64,000 bases of DNA, taken from the NCBI GenBank assembly GCA_016713875.1, contig JADJOI010000003.1, forward strand, positions 3,782,001-3,846,000. The letters are read 5' to 3'. The notes under the pieces were generated by a model that worked only from the letters and a program-made list of their open reading frames with translations, was not told the DNA's origin and searched no databases. Shown one piece after another: positions 52,301 through 59,671 of this stretch. The DNA comes from Flavobacteriales bacterium (GTDB lineage: Bacteria > Bacteroidota > Bacteroidia > Flavobacteriales_F > PHOS-HE28). The position numbers and the translations under genes are program-made. How positions within the stretch are numbered: the stretch's first letter is position 1; each line of letters opens with the position of its first letter.

Positions 52301-53181
52301 ACGGAGCCACCGGGTCCAGCGTTCTGACCAGGCCGCCGGTGACCACGACCTACTCCGTGGATGGAACGAACACCGCGGGTTGCATGGACGGAGCGGAGGT
52401 GACGGTGACCGTGGATGGCACTGGGTGTGCCGCGGACGTGCAGGTGCGGGTGCTCTTGGAAGGCCCGATGGATGTGGGGATCGGACTGATGAACGATGCG
52501 CTGCGTGCGGCGGGGCTTGTACCTCTGGTTGAGCCATACACGGCCCTGGGCTATGCCTGGCCTGCCGGAAGCGGCGGAAGTTCGACCGCGGCTCTGGTCC
52601 TGTCTGTCACCGGGAATGACGCAGTGGTGGACTGGGTGCTCGTAGAACTGCGTGACCCGGCGCAGCCGGAGGTGGTGCTGGCGGCTAGGAGCGCCTTGCT
52701 GCAACGCGACGGTGATATCGTGGACGTGGATGGCACCTCTGCGCTTCGCTTCGCAGTGGGCGAGGGCGGCTATCAGGTGGCAGTGCTACACCGCAACCAC
52801 CTGGGCGTTATGACCGCTTCCCCGGCCACGCTGGGGTGGACGTCGGCTGGTGTGGACCTCACTTCCGCGGGGGTGCCCACATTCGGGACGAACGCCCGAA
52901 AGACGGTCGGTACCGCTCCTGCTTTCCTGGTGCTGTGGGCGGGTGATGTGACCTTCAACAGCCAGGTGAAGTACACTGGTGGAGGGAACGATCGCGATCC
53001 CATCCTTCAGGCGATCGGAGGCACTGTACCGACGGCCACGGTGACCGGGCAATACCGTCGCGAGGACGTGAACATGAACGGTCAGGTGAAATACACCGGC
53101 AGTGCCAACGACCGGGATATCATCCTGCAGAACATCGGGGGCACGGTACCCACCGCCACGCGCAACGCGCAGGTGCCGTAA
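49333..53181 (+). CDS. Large secreted Cys-rich PKD protein with shared C-terminal module
   Basis: A 1,282-residue protein with signal peptide (MPRSIITKALVIACTTLPGPLSAQ). Residues about 25-470 form a repeat-rich beta region reading like a propeller (HLVKLDASGNVVLDKIFF, ALDLGFVLRVD). From about 490 to 770 come Cys-rich beta domains (CQNCTVDLTY, CPPPCPLDADF, CCINV-like CCLPTGINV) and then PKD domains (WSFGDGNLSF, WSFGDGQTSTAT). The last 250 residues match the C-terminal module of the protein at 22346-24517, ending in two VKYTGxxNDRDxILQxIGGTVPTAT units. No standard T9SS type A or B tail is seen. Role probably surface adhesion or matrix; not proven. Start at 49333 is set by the signal peptide. 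Confidence 0.85.
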   Translation: MPRSIITKALVIACTTLPGPLSAQFRNTYIHTMSDDHTAMEKSILGLHYIQVSTTLGATKDIHLVKLDASGNVVLDKIFFSPTGDEVALDICRGNGHSYVICGYETLGALDLGFVLRVDTNFNFINKVNIQVQSLNRHTPALNIINSAFYETPSGSPPYFPPDPNGGYLVTGFEAVGYAPTDAKSGYALKLTNALAFQWVAKYDSPIPAGTPDWDMCSHGTYMWAGAQGYFVGGSGSSPTGEQVALAGELNLGGTALWTKRYSDTTTPGSSTVAVDAAFDDAPLELYQLTNHSSSQGGGFITFEQGTGIIDPFLCSRFLANSPQYFVYEFGATCNSAILIISGYGHNQTAGTISGLFPFSFRYDKGTNPLPFPSPPAVDPSFSKYAYPVQSVGYSPNTTIFDKYTTGTHSRIYHPKMFAQLGVNEVTLAAFEDVGTDEENHIVHPYFSGVDSCSYIDPGFARVPIPLTEWNGPVPQAPTYVITPGTYASSTQTPNTQQCQNCTVDLTYTTTVGPNCTWTLTANNPGFCPFFTITDIANTVLFSGPGASVNFTFPLTGTYTICYADCGLGTNGVVCREESCTTIQVNCPPPCPLDADFNFTVSGCCVNFNDLTPEGNPNGCERWVFGNVATVNAGDVTSFCFPGPGTYTVCHIDCCMGSNGTMTYHQVCKQVTVNCAPPCCLPTGINVSVNNCCITATANLPVGCTAPTKWVWSFGDGNLSFNQTATHCYKGSGYYAVCLTAICSKTQKVKFCKTVKVLCAVPPPPPNGGSGTAKFSFSSSGTSISLTPAPAPPGMAVNARTWSFGDGQTSTATAPFHYYPLSGTYDIVHTVEGTDLGTGVPFIETDTVPVTLVLAPSCGCVPPPVGGHAATSLTCAANDPVLLRLIDLESESDIEHQWMVSTCGSSGCPTADFAPVPGAVGQHVWVDNTGGTAYYRCRSTSPLGFVRWSEEVEVTQGGFTVQISGPAGPVCPADSVPLVATGAVDYAWSNGATGSSVLTRPPVTTTYSVDGTNTAGCMDGAEVTVTVDGTGCAADVQVRVLLEGPMDVGIGLMNDALRAAGLVPLVEPYTALGYAWPAGSGGSSTAALVLSVTGNDAVVDWVLVELRDPAQPEVVLAARSALLQRDGDIVDVDGTSALRFAVGEGGYQVAVLHRNHLGVMTASPATLGWTSAGVDLTSAGVPTFGTNARKTVGTAPAFLVLWAGDVTFNSQVKYTGGGNDRDPILQAIGGTVPTATVTGQYRREDVNMNGQVKYTGSANDRDIILQNIGGTVPTATRNAQVP

Positions 53182-53277
53182 GTGCGGTCCTTCCGGGAGC
53201 GCGATGGGGCGGCTGTTCTCACGCTCGTGCAGTGAGGTCACCGCGCAAGTGGACCGCAGCTCGCGTCGTGCCGCCAA

Positions 53278-53874
53278 CTACCCTGTCGCTCCTCGGTCCG
53301 CACGCCTCAGTTCCTCCCAATAGCGGTGGTGGATGCGCCGCGCGAGGTCCAGCAGGTCGTTCTGTGCGATACGCGCACCATGCAGCTGGATGGGCCGCTT
53401 CTCCTCGAACACCCGCCCTTCCTCATCCACGGTGTACACCCCGGCATAGGGGGGTAGCGCGATGGGATGTGGCTTGCGGTACACATCGCAGGGCATGGCG
53501 AAGCAGAAGTAGTTGGGCCGGCGACAGGTGGCCTCACCGCGCCCACGTCGCTCCAGTTCAAGGGCCTCGGACCGTGTGGGCAGCACATCCTCCGGCTTCA
53601 CCTGAAAGGATCCGTTCAGCAGCATGCCTTGGCTGTGCTTGGGCTTCAGGAGGTCGTTGCGCAGGTCGTTGCGGCTCACCTTGATCTCCACCTCGCAGAT
53701 GTACCCGTCCCGGGTCACGGTCAACAGGTCGCTCTCCCAGGCGTAGTAGGTCACGTTGGGCGTGATCCACTGATGCCCGAGACCTTGGGCGAACAGGCGC
53801 ATGTGCCAGGCGATGTCGGCAGCGTTCAGCACGTCCCACAAGGCTACGAACACCGTCCGGTCCGATGCTGCCAC
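53278..53874 (-). CDS. Putative PD-(D/E)XK nuclease-fold protein
   Basis: A 198-residue protein. The block WESDLLTVTRDGYICEVEIK (about 46-65) fits a PD-(D/E)XK active site, with D49 and E63-I-K65 as candidate metal and catalytic residues, followed by SRNDLRNDLLKPKH. I recognise this block from MmcB-like and phage-associated proteins, but function is not established. The C-terminal half contains Cys/His residues (CRRPNYFCFAMPCDVYRKPH) that could bind metal. It is divergent from the cyclase gene with only 13 bp between the starts, so promoters must lie inside one of the coding regions, or the true start is downstream. Confidence 0.6.
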   Translation of the reverse strand: MAASDRTVFVALWDVLNAADIAWHMRLFAQGLGHQWITPNVTYYAWESDLLTVTRDGYICEVEIKVSRNDLRNDLLKPKHSQGMLLNGSFQVKPEDVLPTRSEALELERRGRGEATCRRPNYFCFAMPCDVYRKPHPIALPPYAGVYTVDEEGRVFEEKRPIQLHGARIAQNDLLDLARRIHHRYWEELRRADRGATG

Positions 53875-53887
53875 CTACCTTTTCGCC

Positions 53888-56047
53888 ATGCGCCGCCCGT
53901 ATCTCCTCCTTGGGCTGGTTCTGGCCTGGGCTCACGGGCCCACACTGGCGCAGCCCGTGGATGTGGTCGTGAATGAGGTGGACACCCTGAGCAGGGGCGT
54001 CGAGGTGGTATCGCTCCGCCAGCTGCGGGAGCACATGACCGTGGTGCCCGGTGTGGGCCATGAAGTGCCCGGCATGGACCTGATGGCGGAGTGCGGACCG
54101 GTGCATTCACCGCTGGATGAAGTGATCCACGCGAGCCGCGGGCTGGTGGACAGCGGATGGGCCAAGGTGATCGGAACGGAACGGGAGAGCCTGCGCTCAG
54201 CGGACGGCGTTCACTGGGTGCGGCTCCACCTCATCGCGCGTCCGGAACTGAAGGCTGCGCCGCTCCTGCTGCGGGTGGTCAGCGGGGTCCCGTTCGAGGT
54301 GTTCATGAACGGCGTGCGCACCGGCGGGATCGACGACGCGCCCCATTGGGTCGACAACGCGTTATTGCCCCGCTCCGATTCGCTGCCAGTGGTCGAGGTC
54401 CCCGTGCATTTCGCTGCCGATGGCCAGGTGGAGGTGATCGCACTGCGGCTGGTGGGAAAGCCAGGAGCTGGCCTTCTGCAGTTGGGTCTGCGCGCCACGT
54501 TGCATGCGGCCGATCGGGCATATGCCGTGCAACGGACCACCTTCCACTACGGCATCTACATCGGCATCAACGCGATCATTCTCGTCCTGTCCGTGCTGAT
54601 CTGGTCGGATGACAAACGGGATAGCGGCTGGGGTCTGCTGGCGCTGTTGTCGCTCGTATCGGTGCTGGCCACGGTGGCCGAGGTCGGCGGGGAGCAGCGT
54701 CTGCTGGGCTTGCAGGACGGCACGGCGGCCGCGTTCGATGCGCTGGCGACGGTGCTCATGCCCTGGCCGTTGTTCCTGCTCATCATGGTGCTCCGCCATT
54801 TGCGCGGCGACCTCACCGCACGGCGAGCGCGCCGGTTCACCTGGACGGTGGTGGCGATGACCTTGACCTTGCTGGCCTTCGTGGCCAGCACCCGGGCCGG
54901 CCTGGCCAGCACTCAGGACGGCCTCACTTTCACCGATACCAGTATTCCGCTGGTGGTCGGTGCGCTGTTGGGCGGCCTGGTCCTGTCGATCGGCATGGGT
55001 TGGTTCACGATCGAGGTGGTGCGATCGGGCATCCGGCTGCTACGGTCCGGCGGAACCGAGCGCTGGGTGGGCGCCGGAGCGGTGGCCTCCCTGCTGCTCA
55101 CGCTCCTGCTGCTGGTGGTCAGCGAGTTCACCGGCATGGCGGTGAGCGGTTGGCTGTCCACGCTGGCCGGCTATTGTGCGTATGTGGCCGTTCCCGTGAG
55201 CGTGGCGGTGTACCTCGGCATCCGCTCGGCGCATCACAACCGCCTGGTGGCCCGCCAGCGCGACGAACTGGACGCGGAGGTGAAGGAGCGCACGGCCGAA
55301 CTGCGCACGGAGAAGGAGCGCTCGGACGAGCTGCTGCTCAACATCCTGCCCGCCGAGGTGGCCGAGGAGCTGAAGGCCAAGGGCGCCGCCGATGCGAAGC
55401 ACTTCGATCGGGCCACCGTGCTCTTCACCGACTTCCGCGGTTTCACGCAGTTGAGCGAGCAGGTGGGTCCGGCCGAACTGGTGCAGGAGCTCAACGCCTG
55501 CTTCATGGCCTTCGACGCCATCATGGGCAAGTACCGCATCGAGAAGATCAAGACCATCGGCGATGCGTACATGGCCGCCGGCGGACTGCCCGACCCCACG
55601 CACGGTGGGCCTGCGGACGTGGTGCATGCGGCGTTGGAGATGCAGGACTTCATGCAGCGGCATAAGGCCGAACGCATCGCCGCCGGCAAGCCCTATTTCG
55701 AGATGCGCGTGGGCATCCACAGTGGCCCGGTGGTCGCGGGGATCGTGGGCGTGAAGAAGTTCCAGTACGACATCTGGGGGGACACGGTGAACACCGCGAG
55801 CCGCATGGAATCCTCCGGCGAGGTGGGGAAGGTGAACATCAGTGAGGCCACGTACGGACTGGTGAGAGACGCAAGGAAGGTGAATGGCGAATGGTCGATA
55901 CCGAATGGTGGACCTGCCCATTCGCCAACTCCCATTCACCATTCACCGGCATTCACGTTCACCCCCCGCGGCAAGGTCCAGGCGAAGGGCAAGGGGGAGA
56001 TGGCGATGTGGTTCGTGGAGCGGAGCGAAGGAAGGATCCATCATTAG
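53888..56047 (+). CDS. Membrane adenylate cyclase of 7TMR-DISM type (class III)
   Basis: A 719-residue receptor-like cyclase. A signal peptide (MRRPYLLLGLVLAWAHGPTLAQ) is followed by an extracellular beta domain (about 25-205), then seven hydrophobic helices (about 210-440), a coiled coil (RDELDAEVKERTAELRTEKE) and the cyclase domain (about 490-719). Catalytic residues are complete: metal Asp D515 and D559, base-selecting K555 and D628, transition-state N635 and R639. Lys/Asp at the base positions point to ATP, not GTP. The DISM layout suggests sensing of an outside ligand. An insert near residues 663-690 comes from a palindromic repeat. The ATG at 53888 is set by the signal peptide. Confidence 0.9.
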   Translation: MRRPYLLLGLVLAWAHGPTLAQPVDVVVNEVDTLSRGVEVVSLRQLREHMTVVPGVGHEVPGMDLMAECGPVHSPLDEVIHASRGLVDSGWAKVIGTERESLRSADGVHWVRLHLIARPELKAAPLLLRVVSGVPFEVFMNGVRTGGIDDAPHWVDNALLPRSDSLPVVEVPVHFAADGQVEVIALRLVGKPGAGLLQLGLRATLHAADRAYAVQRTTFHYGIYIGINAIILVLSVLIWSDDKRDSGWGLLALLSLVSVLATVAEVGGEQRLLGLQDGTAAAFDALATVLMPWPLFLLIMVLRHLRGDLTARRARRFTWTVVAMTLTLLAFVASTRAGLASTQDGLTFTDTSIPLVVGALLGGLVLSIGMGWFTIEVVRSGIRLLRSGGTERWVGAGAVASLLLTLLLLVVSEFTGMAVSGWLSTLAGYCAYVAVPVSVAVYLGIRSAHHNRLVARQRDELDAEVKERTAELRTEKERSDELLLNILPAEVAEELKAKGAADAKHFDRATVLFTDFRGFTQLSEQVGPAELVQELNACFMAFDAIMGKYRIEKIKTIGDAYMAAGGLPDPTHGGPADVVHAALEMQDFMQRHKAERIAAGKPYFEMRVGIHSGPVVAGIVGVKKFQYDIWGDTVNTASRMESSGEVGKVNISEATYGLVRDARKVNGEWSIPNGGPAHSPTPIHHSPAFTFTPRGKVQAKGKGEMAMWFVERSEGRIHH
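55879..55947. repeat. Imperfect palindromic word repeat inside the cyclase gene
   Basis: The left half repeats GAATGG-type words (GGTGAATGGCGAATGG, CCGAATGGTGG) and the right half repeats their complements (CCCATTCGCC, CCCATTCACCATTCACC). The reading frame stays open, adding about 25 residues (PNGGPAHSPTPIHHSP) to the cyclase between conserved blocks. Confidence 0.6.
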
Positions 56048-56113
56048 GTGCGGCCGCGACGCGGCGGTCAACTCACTGGAAATCCCGATCTTCGCGGCCC
56101 GAATTCCGGAGCC

Positions 56114-56554
56114 ATGAAGGAGATCGCCGAAAGCCGCGCCCTGCTGGGGGCCACCGCGGACCTGTCGCTGAAGGAGCTGAACGGTCTGTACAAGGGGCTG
56201 ATGAAGCAGCACCACCCCGACCGCTTCACCGACGAGGCGGAGCGCTCGGCGGCCGAGGCGATGAGCCAGCGCATCATCGCGGCCTACAAGCTGCTGGAGG
56301 GCCTGCATCCGGAGACGCGGGCCGCGCGGGCCGAGGAGTTCGAGCGCACCCTCGCCAGCGGCATCGCGGGCTGGCAGTACAAGGGCCGGGTGCTGAGCCT
56401 CACCTTCGGGGATGGCAGCGAGCACGTGTTCGTGGGCGTGCCTGCGAACACGTACAACAAGTTCGTGGGGACCGATGCCACGCCGCGTTTCGTCCGGCGC
56501 CACCTGATCGGGGCGTTCCCGCAGCGGCGGGTGAGCAGCGCCGTGGCGGTCTAG
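56114..56554 (+). CDS. J-domain and KTSC-domain fusion protein
   Basis: A 146-residue protein. The N-terminal part (about 5-65) is J-domain-like, with LYKGLMKQHHPDRF carrying the HPD tripeptide and a following helix (AEAMSQRIIAAYKLLEG). The C-terminal part (about 84-140) reads as a KTSC domain: WQYKGRVLSLTFGDGSEHVFVGVPANTYNKFV. KTSC domains occur with RNA- or stress-linked proteins but have no settled role; the J part suggests a DnaK partner. The ATG at 56114 is preferred because the 5' extension to 56048 is Gly/Arg/Pro-rich and unlike the family. Confidence 0.75.
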   Translation: MKEIAESRALLGATADLSLKELNGLYKGLMKQHHPDRFTDEAERSAAEAMSQRIIAAYKLLEGLHPETRAARAEEFERTLASGIAGWQYKGRVLSLTFGDGSEHVFVGVPANTYNKFVGTDATPRFVRRHLIGAFPQRRVSSAVAV

Positions 56555-56607
56555 TGCGTTTCGACCACCGGGGTGGTCCCTGTCCGTTCGCGGGCTATCT
56601 TGGTGGC

Positions 56608-56808
56608 ATGGAGAAGCCCGGTCATCGTTCGATGCGCCGTCGTCGCCAGGACCGGATGACGATGGAGCGGGTGATGCTGGTGCGTGAGCGAAGGTCGCGG
56701 GCGCGTCGGGTCGCGTGCCAGTGGCGTGATGGCGCCGGCGAGCTCCACATCGCCGAGCTATCGGCGGCGCAGAGCTGGACCTTCCTCCACGGCCCGGCAG
56801 GGCGCTGA
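56608..56808 (+). CDS. Small basic hypothetical protein
   Basis: A 66-residue ORF. It begins MEKPGHRSMRRRRQDRM and is rich in Arg. A -7-like TATCTTGG lies at 56596-56603, very near the ATG, in the same close arrangement as several other genes here. It ends 3 bp before the stop of the convergent OmpA-like gene. No family recognised. Confidence 0.45.
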   Translation: MEKPGHRSMRRRRQDRMTMERVMLVRERRSRARRVACQWRDGAGELHIAELSAAQSWTFLHGPAGR

Positions 56809-56811
56809 GCC

Positions 56812-58710
56812 CTATCGGCCCATGGAGGCCTGATCGGCCTTCACCACCTTGAACTCGGTGCGGCGGTTGGCCTGGTGCTCCTCTTCGTTGCACTTCACGC
56901 CGTCCCGGCAGTCATTCACCAGCCGCTCCTCTCCATAGCCCATGGCCTGGATGCGGGCGGGGTCGGCACCACGGCGGATCAGGTAGTTCACGGCGCTGTT
57001 GGCGCGTGCATCGCTCAGCACCAGGTTGTACGGGATGCTTCCACGGGCATCGGTGTGCGCGCTGAGCTCGAAGCTCAGGTGCGGATTGTCGTTGATCAGC
57101 TGGACCACACGGTCGAGCTCCTTGGCGGCATCCAGCCGGATGTCCCACTTGTCGTAGTCGTAGTAGATGTTGTTCAGCACGAAGCTCTGGCCCACCTGCG
57201 CGCCTTGTAGCTGGATGCCATGGTGCAGCGTATCGGAACGCAGCAGGCCCTTGGTGCTCAGGTCGATCGTGCGCGTGAGGTGGTCGACATGCTCGGCCTT
57301 GATGCGGTAGTCGGTGTTCGCCTTCAAGGGGAAGGAGAAGGCCCCATTGGGACCGGTGATGGCCGTGACGTCCTCGTTCAACGTGAGGTCCGTGAGGGTG
57401 ACATGCACGTTCGGCAGGAAGAGCCCGGAATCGCCGACGACCTCACCTTCCACGAAGAAGGTGGGTTCATAGGCCCAGAACACGTACACCTGATCGCTGC
57501 CTTCGCGGTTGCTGCTGAGGTAGCCGCCCTGCTCGGTGCTGTCCAGCACCAGCCCGAAGTCATCGAACGGCGTGTTCAGGGGGGCGTTGAGGTTGCGCGG
57601 TGTGCTCCACCCATCATTCTCTGGATGGGTCTCGAACACATCAAGTCCGCCCATGTTGCGGTGCGCGGTGGAGGAGAAGTAGAGCGAACGACCGTTCACC
57701 ACGGGGAAGAGCTCGTTGCCCGGCGTGTTCACCGTGGGCCCCAGGTTCACCGGCGCGGTCCAGCCGGCACCCCGGTCCTCGCTCATCCAGATGTCGGCAC
57801 CGCCCAGTCCGCCGGGCTTGTCGCTCACGAAGTACATGGTGCGGCCATCGGCGCTCAAGGCGGGATGCCCGGTGCTCCAGGCGGGGCTGTTGTAGGGGAA
57901 GTCGATCAGGTCGCTCCACTGCCCTGCGCTGTCGAGCGTGGCGCGGAAGAGCATCAGGTGACTGGTGTTGCCGTCATCCTTCATCAGCTTGCGCTTCAGG
58001 TAGTCGCTGCGTGTGAAGTAGAGCGTGCGCCCGTCGGGGGAGACCACGGCCGGGCCTTCGTGGTAGGGACCGTTCACCGCGCCGGGCAGGGGCATGGCCT
58101 CGGTCCAGGTCACCACCGTGCGTTTGTTCACCGTGTACAGGTCCATGTAGGAGAGGCCGTCCCAGGGGTCGGTCTTGGAGGCCGGTGCGGGACGTTCGCC
58201 CACCACCAGGAGGCCTTTGCCGTGCGGCCTCGGGCTGAAGGCCGTGGTCAGGCCTTGAAGCGTGAGCCGGTTCACGATGTACCGTCCGCTGTCGGCATAG
58301 AAGAGGGCCACGTCGCGCGTGGAGGCAAAGAGGTCCTGGGCATGTCGGTCCTCGGGCGTCTCCTCCAGCACGCGCAGGAAGAGCGCGCCTGCGGCGTCCG
58401 GCGCTCCGGAGGAGAGCAGCATCTGTCCGTAGCGCAGCGCGGTGTCGCCGCTGAGGCGGTGCGTGGCGTCCGCCAGGGCGTAGAACTCGCGGGCCCGGTG
58501 CGGGTCGTTCCGGTGGTACAGGGCCTCGGCCAGCCGCAGCTGGGTGCGGCGATCGGGCGAGCTGCGCAAGGCGCGGTCGTAGTGGTCGGAGGCCTTGCGG
58601 TACTGCATCAGGTCGAAGGCCTTGTCACCCTTGTGCAGGTGCAGGCTCGCGCAGGAGGTCAGCAGGGCCGCGCCGGCCAGGAGGAGGGTGTGGCGCACGG
58701 TGGGGCTCAT
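56812..58710 (-). CDS. PorE-like OmpA-family lipoprotein (TPR, WD40-like, CRD, OmpA)
   Basis: A 632-residue lipoprotein: lipobox L17-T-S-C20. Residues about 25-140 contain TPR-like repeats (YRKASDHYDRALRSSP, ALYHRNDPHRAREFYALA). A WD40-like propeller (about 150-430) has PD40 blocks such as VVSPDGRTLYFTRSD and ALSADGRTMYFVSD. A carboxypeptidase-regulatory-like domain (about 435-510) precedes the OmpA C-domain (about 530-632, FELSAHTDARGS...NRRTEFKV) that binds peptidoglycan. This layout matches PorE of the T9SS. It is the third gene after the sprB-like and porP/sprF-like genes, 2 bp after the latter, and probably anchors their complex to peptidoglycan. Confidence 0.88.
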   Translation of the reverse strand: MSPTVRHTLLLAGAALLTSCASLHLHKGDKAFDLMQYRKASDHYDRALRSSPDRRTQLRLAEALYHRNDPHRAREFYALADATHRLSGDTALRYGQMLLSSGAPDAAGALFLRVLEETPEDRHAQDLFASTRDVALFYADSGRYIVNRLTLQGLTTAFSPRPHGKGLLVVGERPAPASKTDPWDGLSYMDLYTVNKRTVVTWTEAMPLPGAVNGPYHEGPAVVSPDGRTLYFTRSDYLKRKLMKDDGNTSHLMLFRATLDSAGQWSDLIDFPYNSPAWSTGHPALSADGRTMYFVSDKPGGLGGADIWMSEDRGAGWTAPVNLGPTVNTPGNELFPVVNGRSLYFSSTAHRNMGGLDVFETHPENDGWSTPRNLNAPLNTPFDDFGLVLDSTEQGGYLSSNREGSDQVYVFWAYEPTFFVEGEVVGDSGLFLPNVHVTLTDLTLNEDVTAITGPNGAFSFPLKANTDYRIKAEHVDHLTRTIDLSTKGLLRSDTLHHGIQLQGAQVGQSFVLNNIYYDYDKWDIRLDAAKELDRVVQLINDNPHLSFELSAHTDARGSIPYNLVLSDARANSAVNYLIRRGADPARIQAMGYGEERLVNDCRDGVKCNEEEHQANRRTEFKVVKADQASMGR

Positions 58711-58712
58711 GG

Positions 58713-59636
58713 TCAGAAGTAACGGGGTGACTTGATGCGGATGGGGTCCTTGCCGAGGTCGATGCCGAGCATCACCTCATGCGATCCACCGCTGAACCGG
58801 CGCAGGCGCGAGGTGGTCATGTCGTAGGCATAGCCCACGCGGAACACGGGCGTGATCTGGTATTCGACCATGGCGATCGCGCCGTCGCCGGTGCGGTAGC
58901 CGGCCCCCACCCACAGCCGATCGCGGAACAGCACGTTGCAGTTGATGTCGGCCTGGGGTGGCGCCGCGGGCTCCACCTTCAGGAGGATGGAAGGCTTGAT
59001 GTCGATGCTCTCGCTCACCGGGAACACGCGGCCGGCATGCAGGTAGAAGTGACGCGTGAAGTAGTCGTCCACCACGGTGGCGTTCGCCTGGCTCACTTGA
59101 TCGTCAGCGCTGTAGAGGTTGGGCACGGAGAGGCCGACGTACGTGCGCGGATCGTGCCAGTAGAGGCCGAAGCCGAACTTGCCCACCAGCGCGTTCTTCA
59201 GGTTCTGCGCGTAAACCGCGTCGTCCTCGTCCCAATAGGTGAGCTCGCTGAGGCGTGCGGAGTACACCGACAGTCCTGCCCGAAGCCCGAAGGCCAGGCG
59301 GCTCGCTCCGCCGGTGCGGATGCTGTAGGCATAGTGGCCGGAGATGTCGAGGTCGCGGCTGATGCCGATCTGGTCATGCACCACGGAGAGCCCGAGGCCC
59401 ATGCGGTTGTTCCAGAGCGGACCGTCCACGGCGGCCATGCTGGTGCGCGGCGCGCCGGGCATGTTCGTCCATTGCTCGCGATGGAGCAGGCTGCCGCTCA
59501 CAAAGGGATGGCTGCCGGCATAGGCCGGGTTGAGGAAGAGCCCGTTGAACATGTACTGGCTCACCATCACCTCCTGCTGGGCGCGGAGCGGGGCTCCGGC
59601 GAGCAGGATGAGCAGCAGGGGCAGGATGCGGTGCAT
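58713..59636 (-). CDS. PorP/SprF family outer-membrane protein
   Basis: A 307-residue PorP/SprF protein from ATG 59636, with signal peptide (MHRILPLLLILLAGAPLRAQ). The family features are MFNGLFLNPAYAGSHPFV near the start, HREQWTNMPGAPRT, and the C-terminal barrel strands ending GIDLGKDPIRIKSPRYF. In Flavobacterium SprF is needed for SprB to reach the surface through T9SS, and the gene follows sprB as here. ATG 59675 would overlap the sprB-like stop (ATGA) and give 13 extra residues, so translational coupling is possible; I prefer 59636 for a normal signal peptide. Confidence 0.9.
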   Translation of the reverse strand: MHRILPLLLILLAGAPLRAQQEVMVSQYMFNGLFLNPAYAGSHPFVSGSLLHREQWTNMPGAPRTSMAAVDGPLWNNRMGLGLSVVHDQIGISRDLDISGHYAYSIRTGGASRLAFGLRAGLSVYSARLSELTYWDEDDAVYAQNLKNALVGKFGFGLYWHDPRTYVGLSVPNLYSADDQVSQANATVVDDYFTRHFYLHAGRVFPVSESIDIKPSILLKVEPAAPPQADINCNVLFRDRLWVGAGYRTGDGAIAMVEYQITPVFRVGYAYDMTTSRLRRFSGGSHEVMLGIDLGKDPIRIKSPRYF

Positions 59637-59671
59637 GGCGGTGGGTGTTGTCGTTCGTTCCATGGAGCGGT

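Noticed and set aside
49333..53181. A T9SS type A or B sorting domain at the end of the PKD protein
   Set aside because: The final residues lack the NPxxG and GxYxV blocks of type A and the NGDGxND and YNRWG blocks of type B; they match the twin NDRD module instead.
53182..53277. TGCGGTCC and GGACCGCA as a hairpin terminator
   Set aside because: The arms are only 8 bp and about 60 bp apart, with no T-run.
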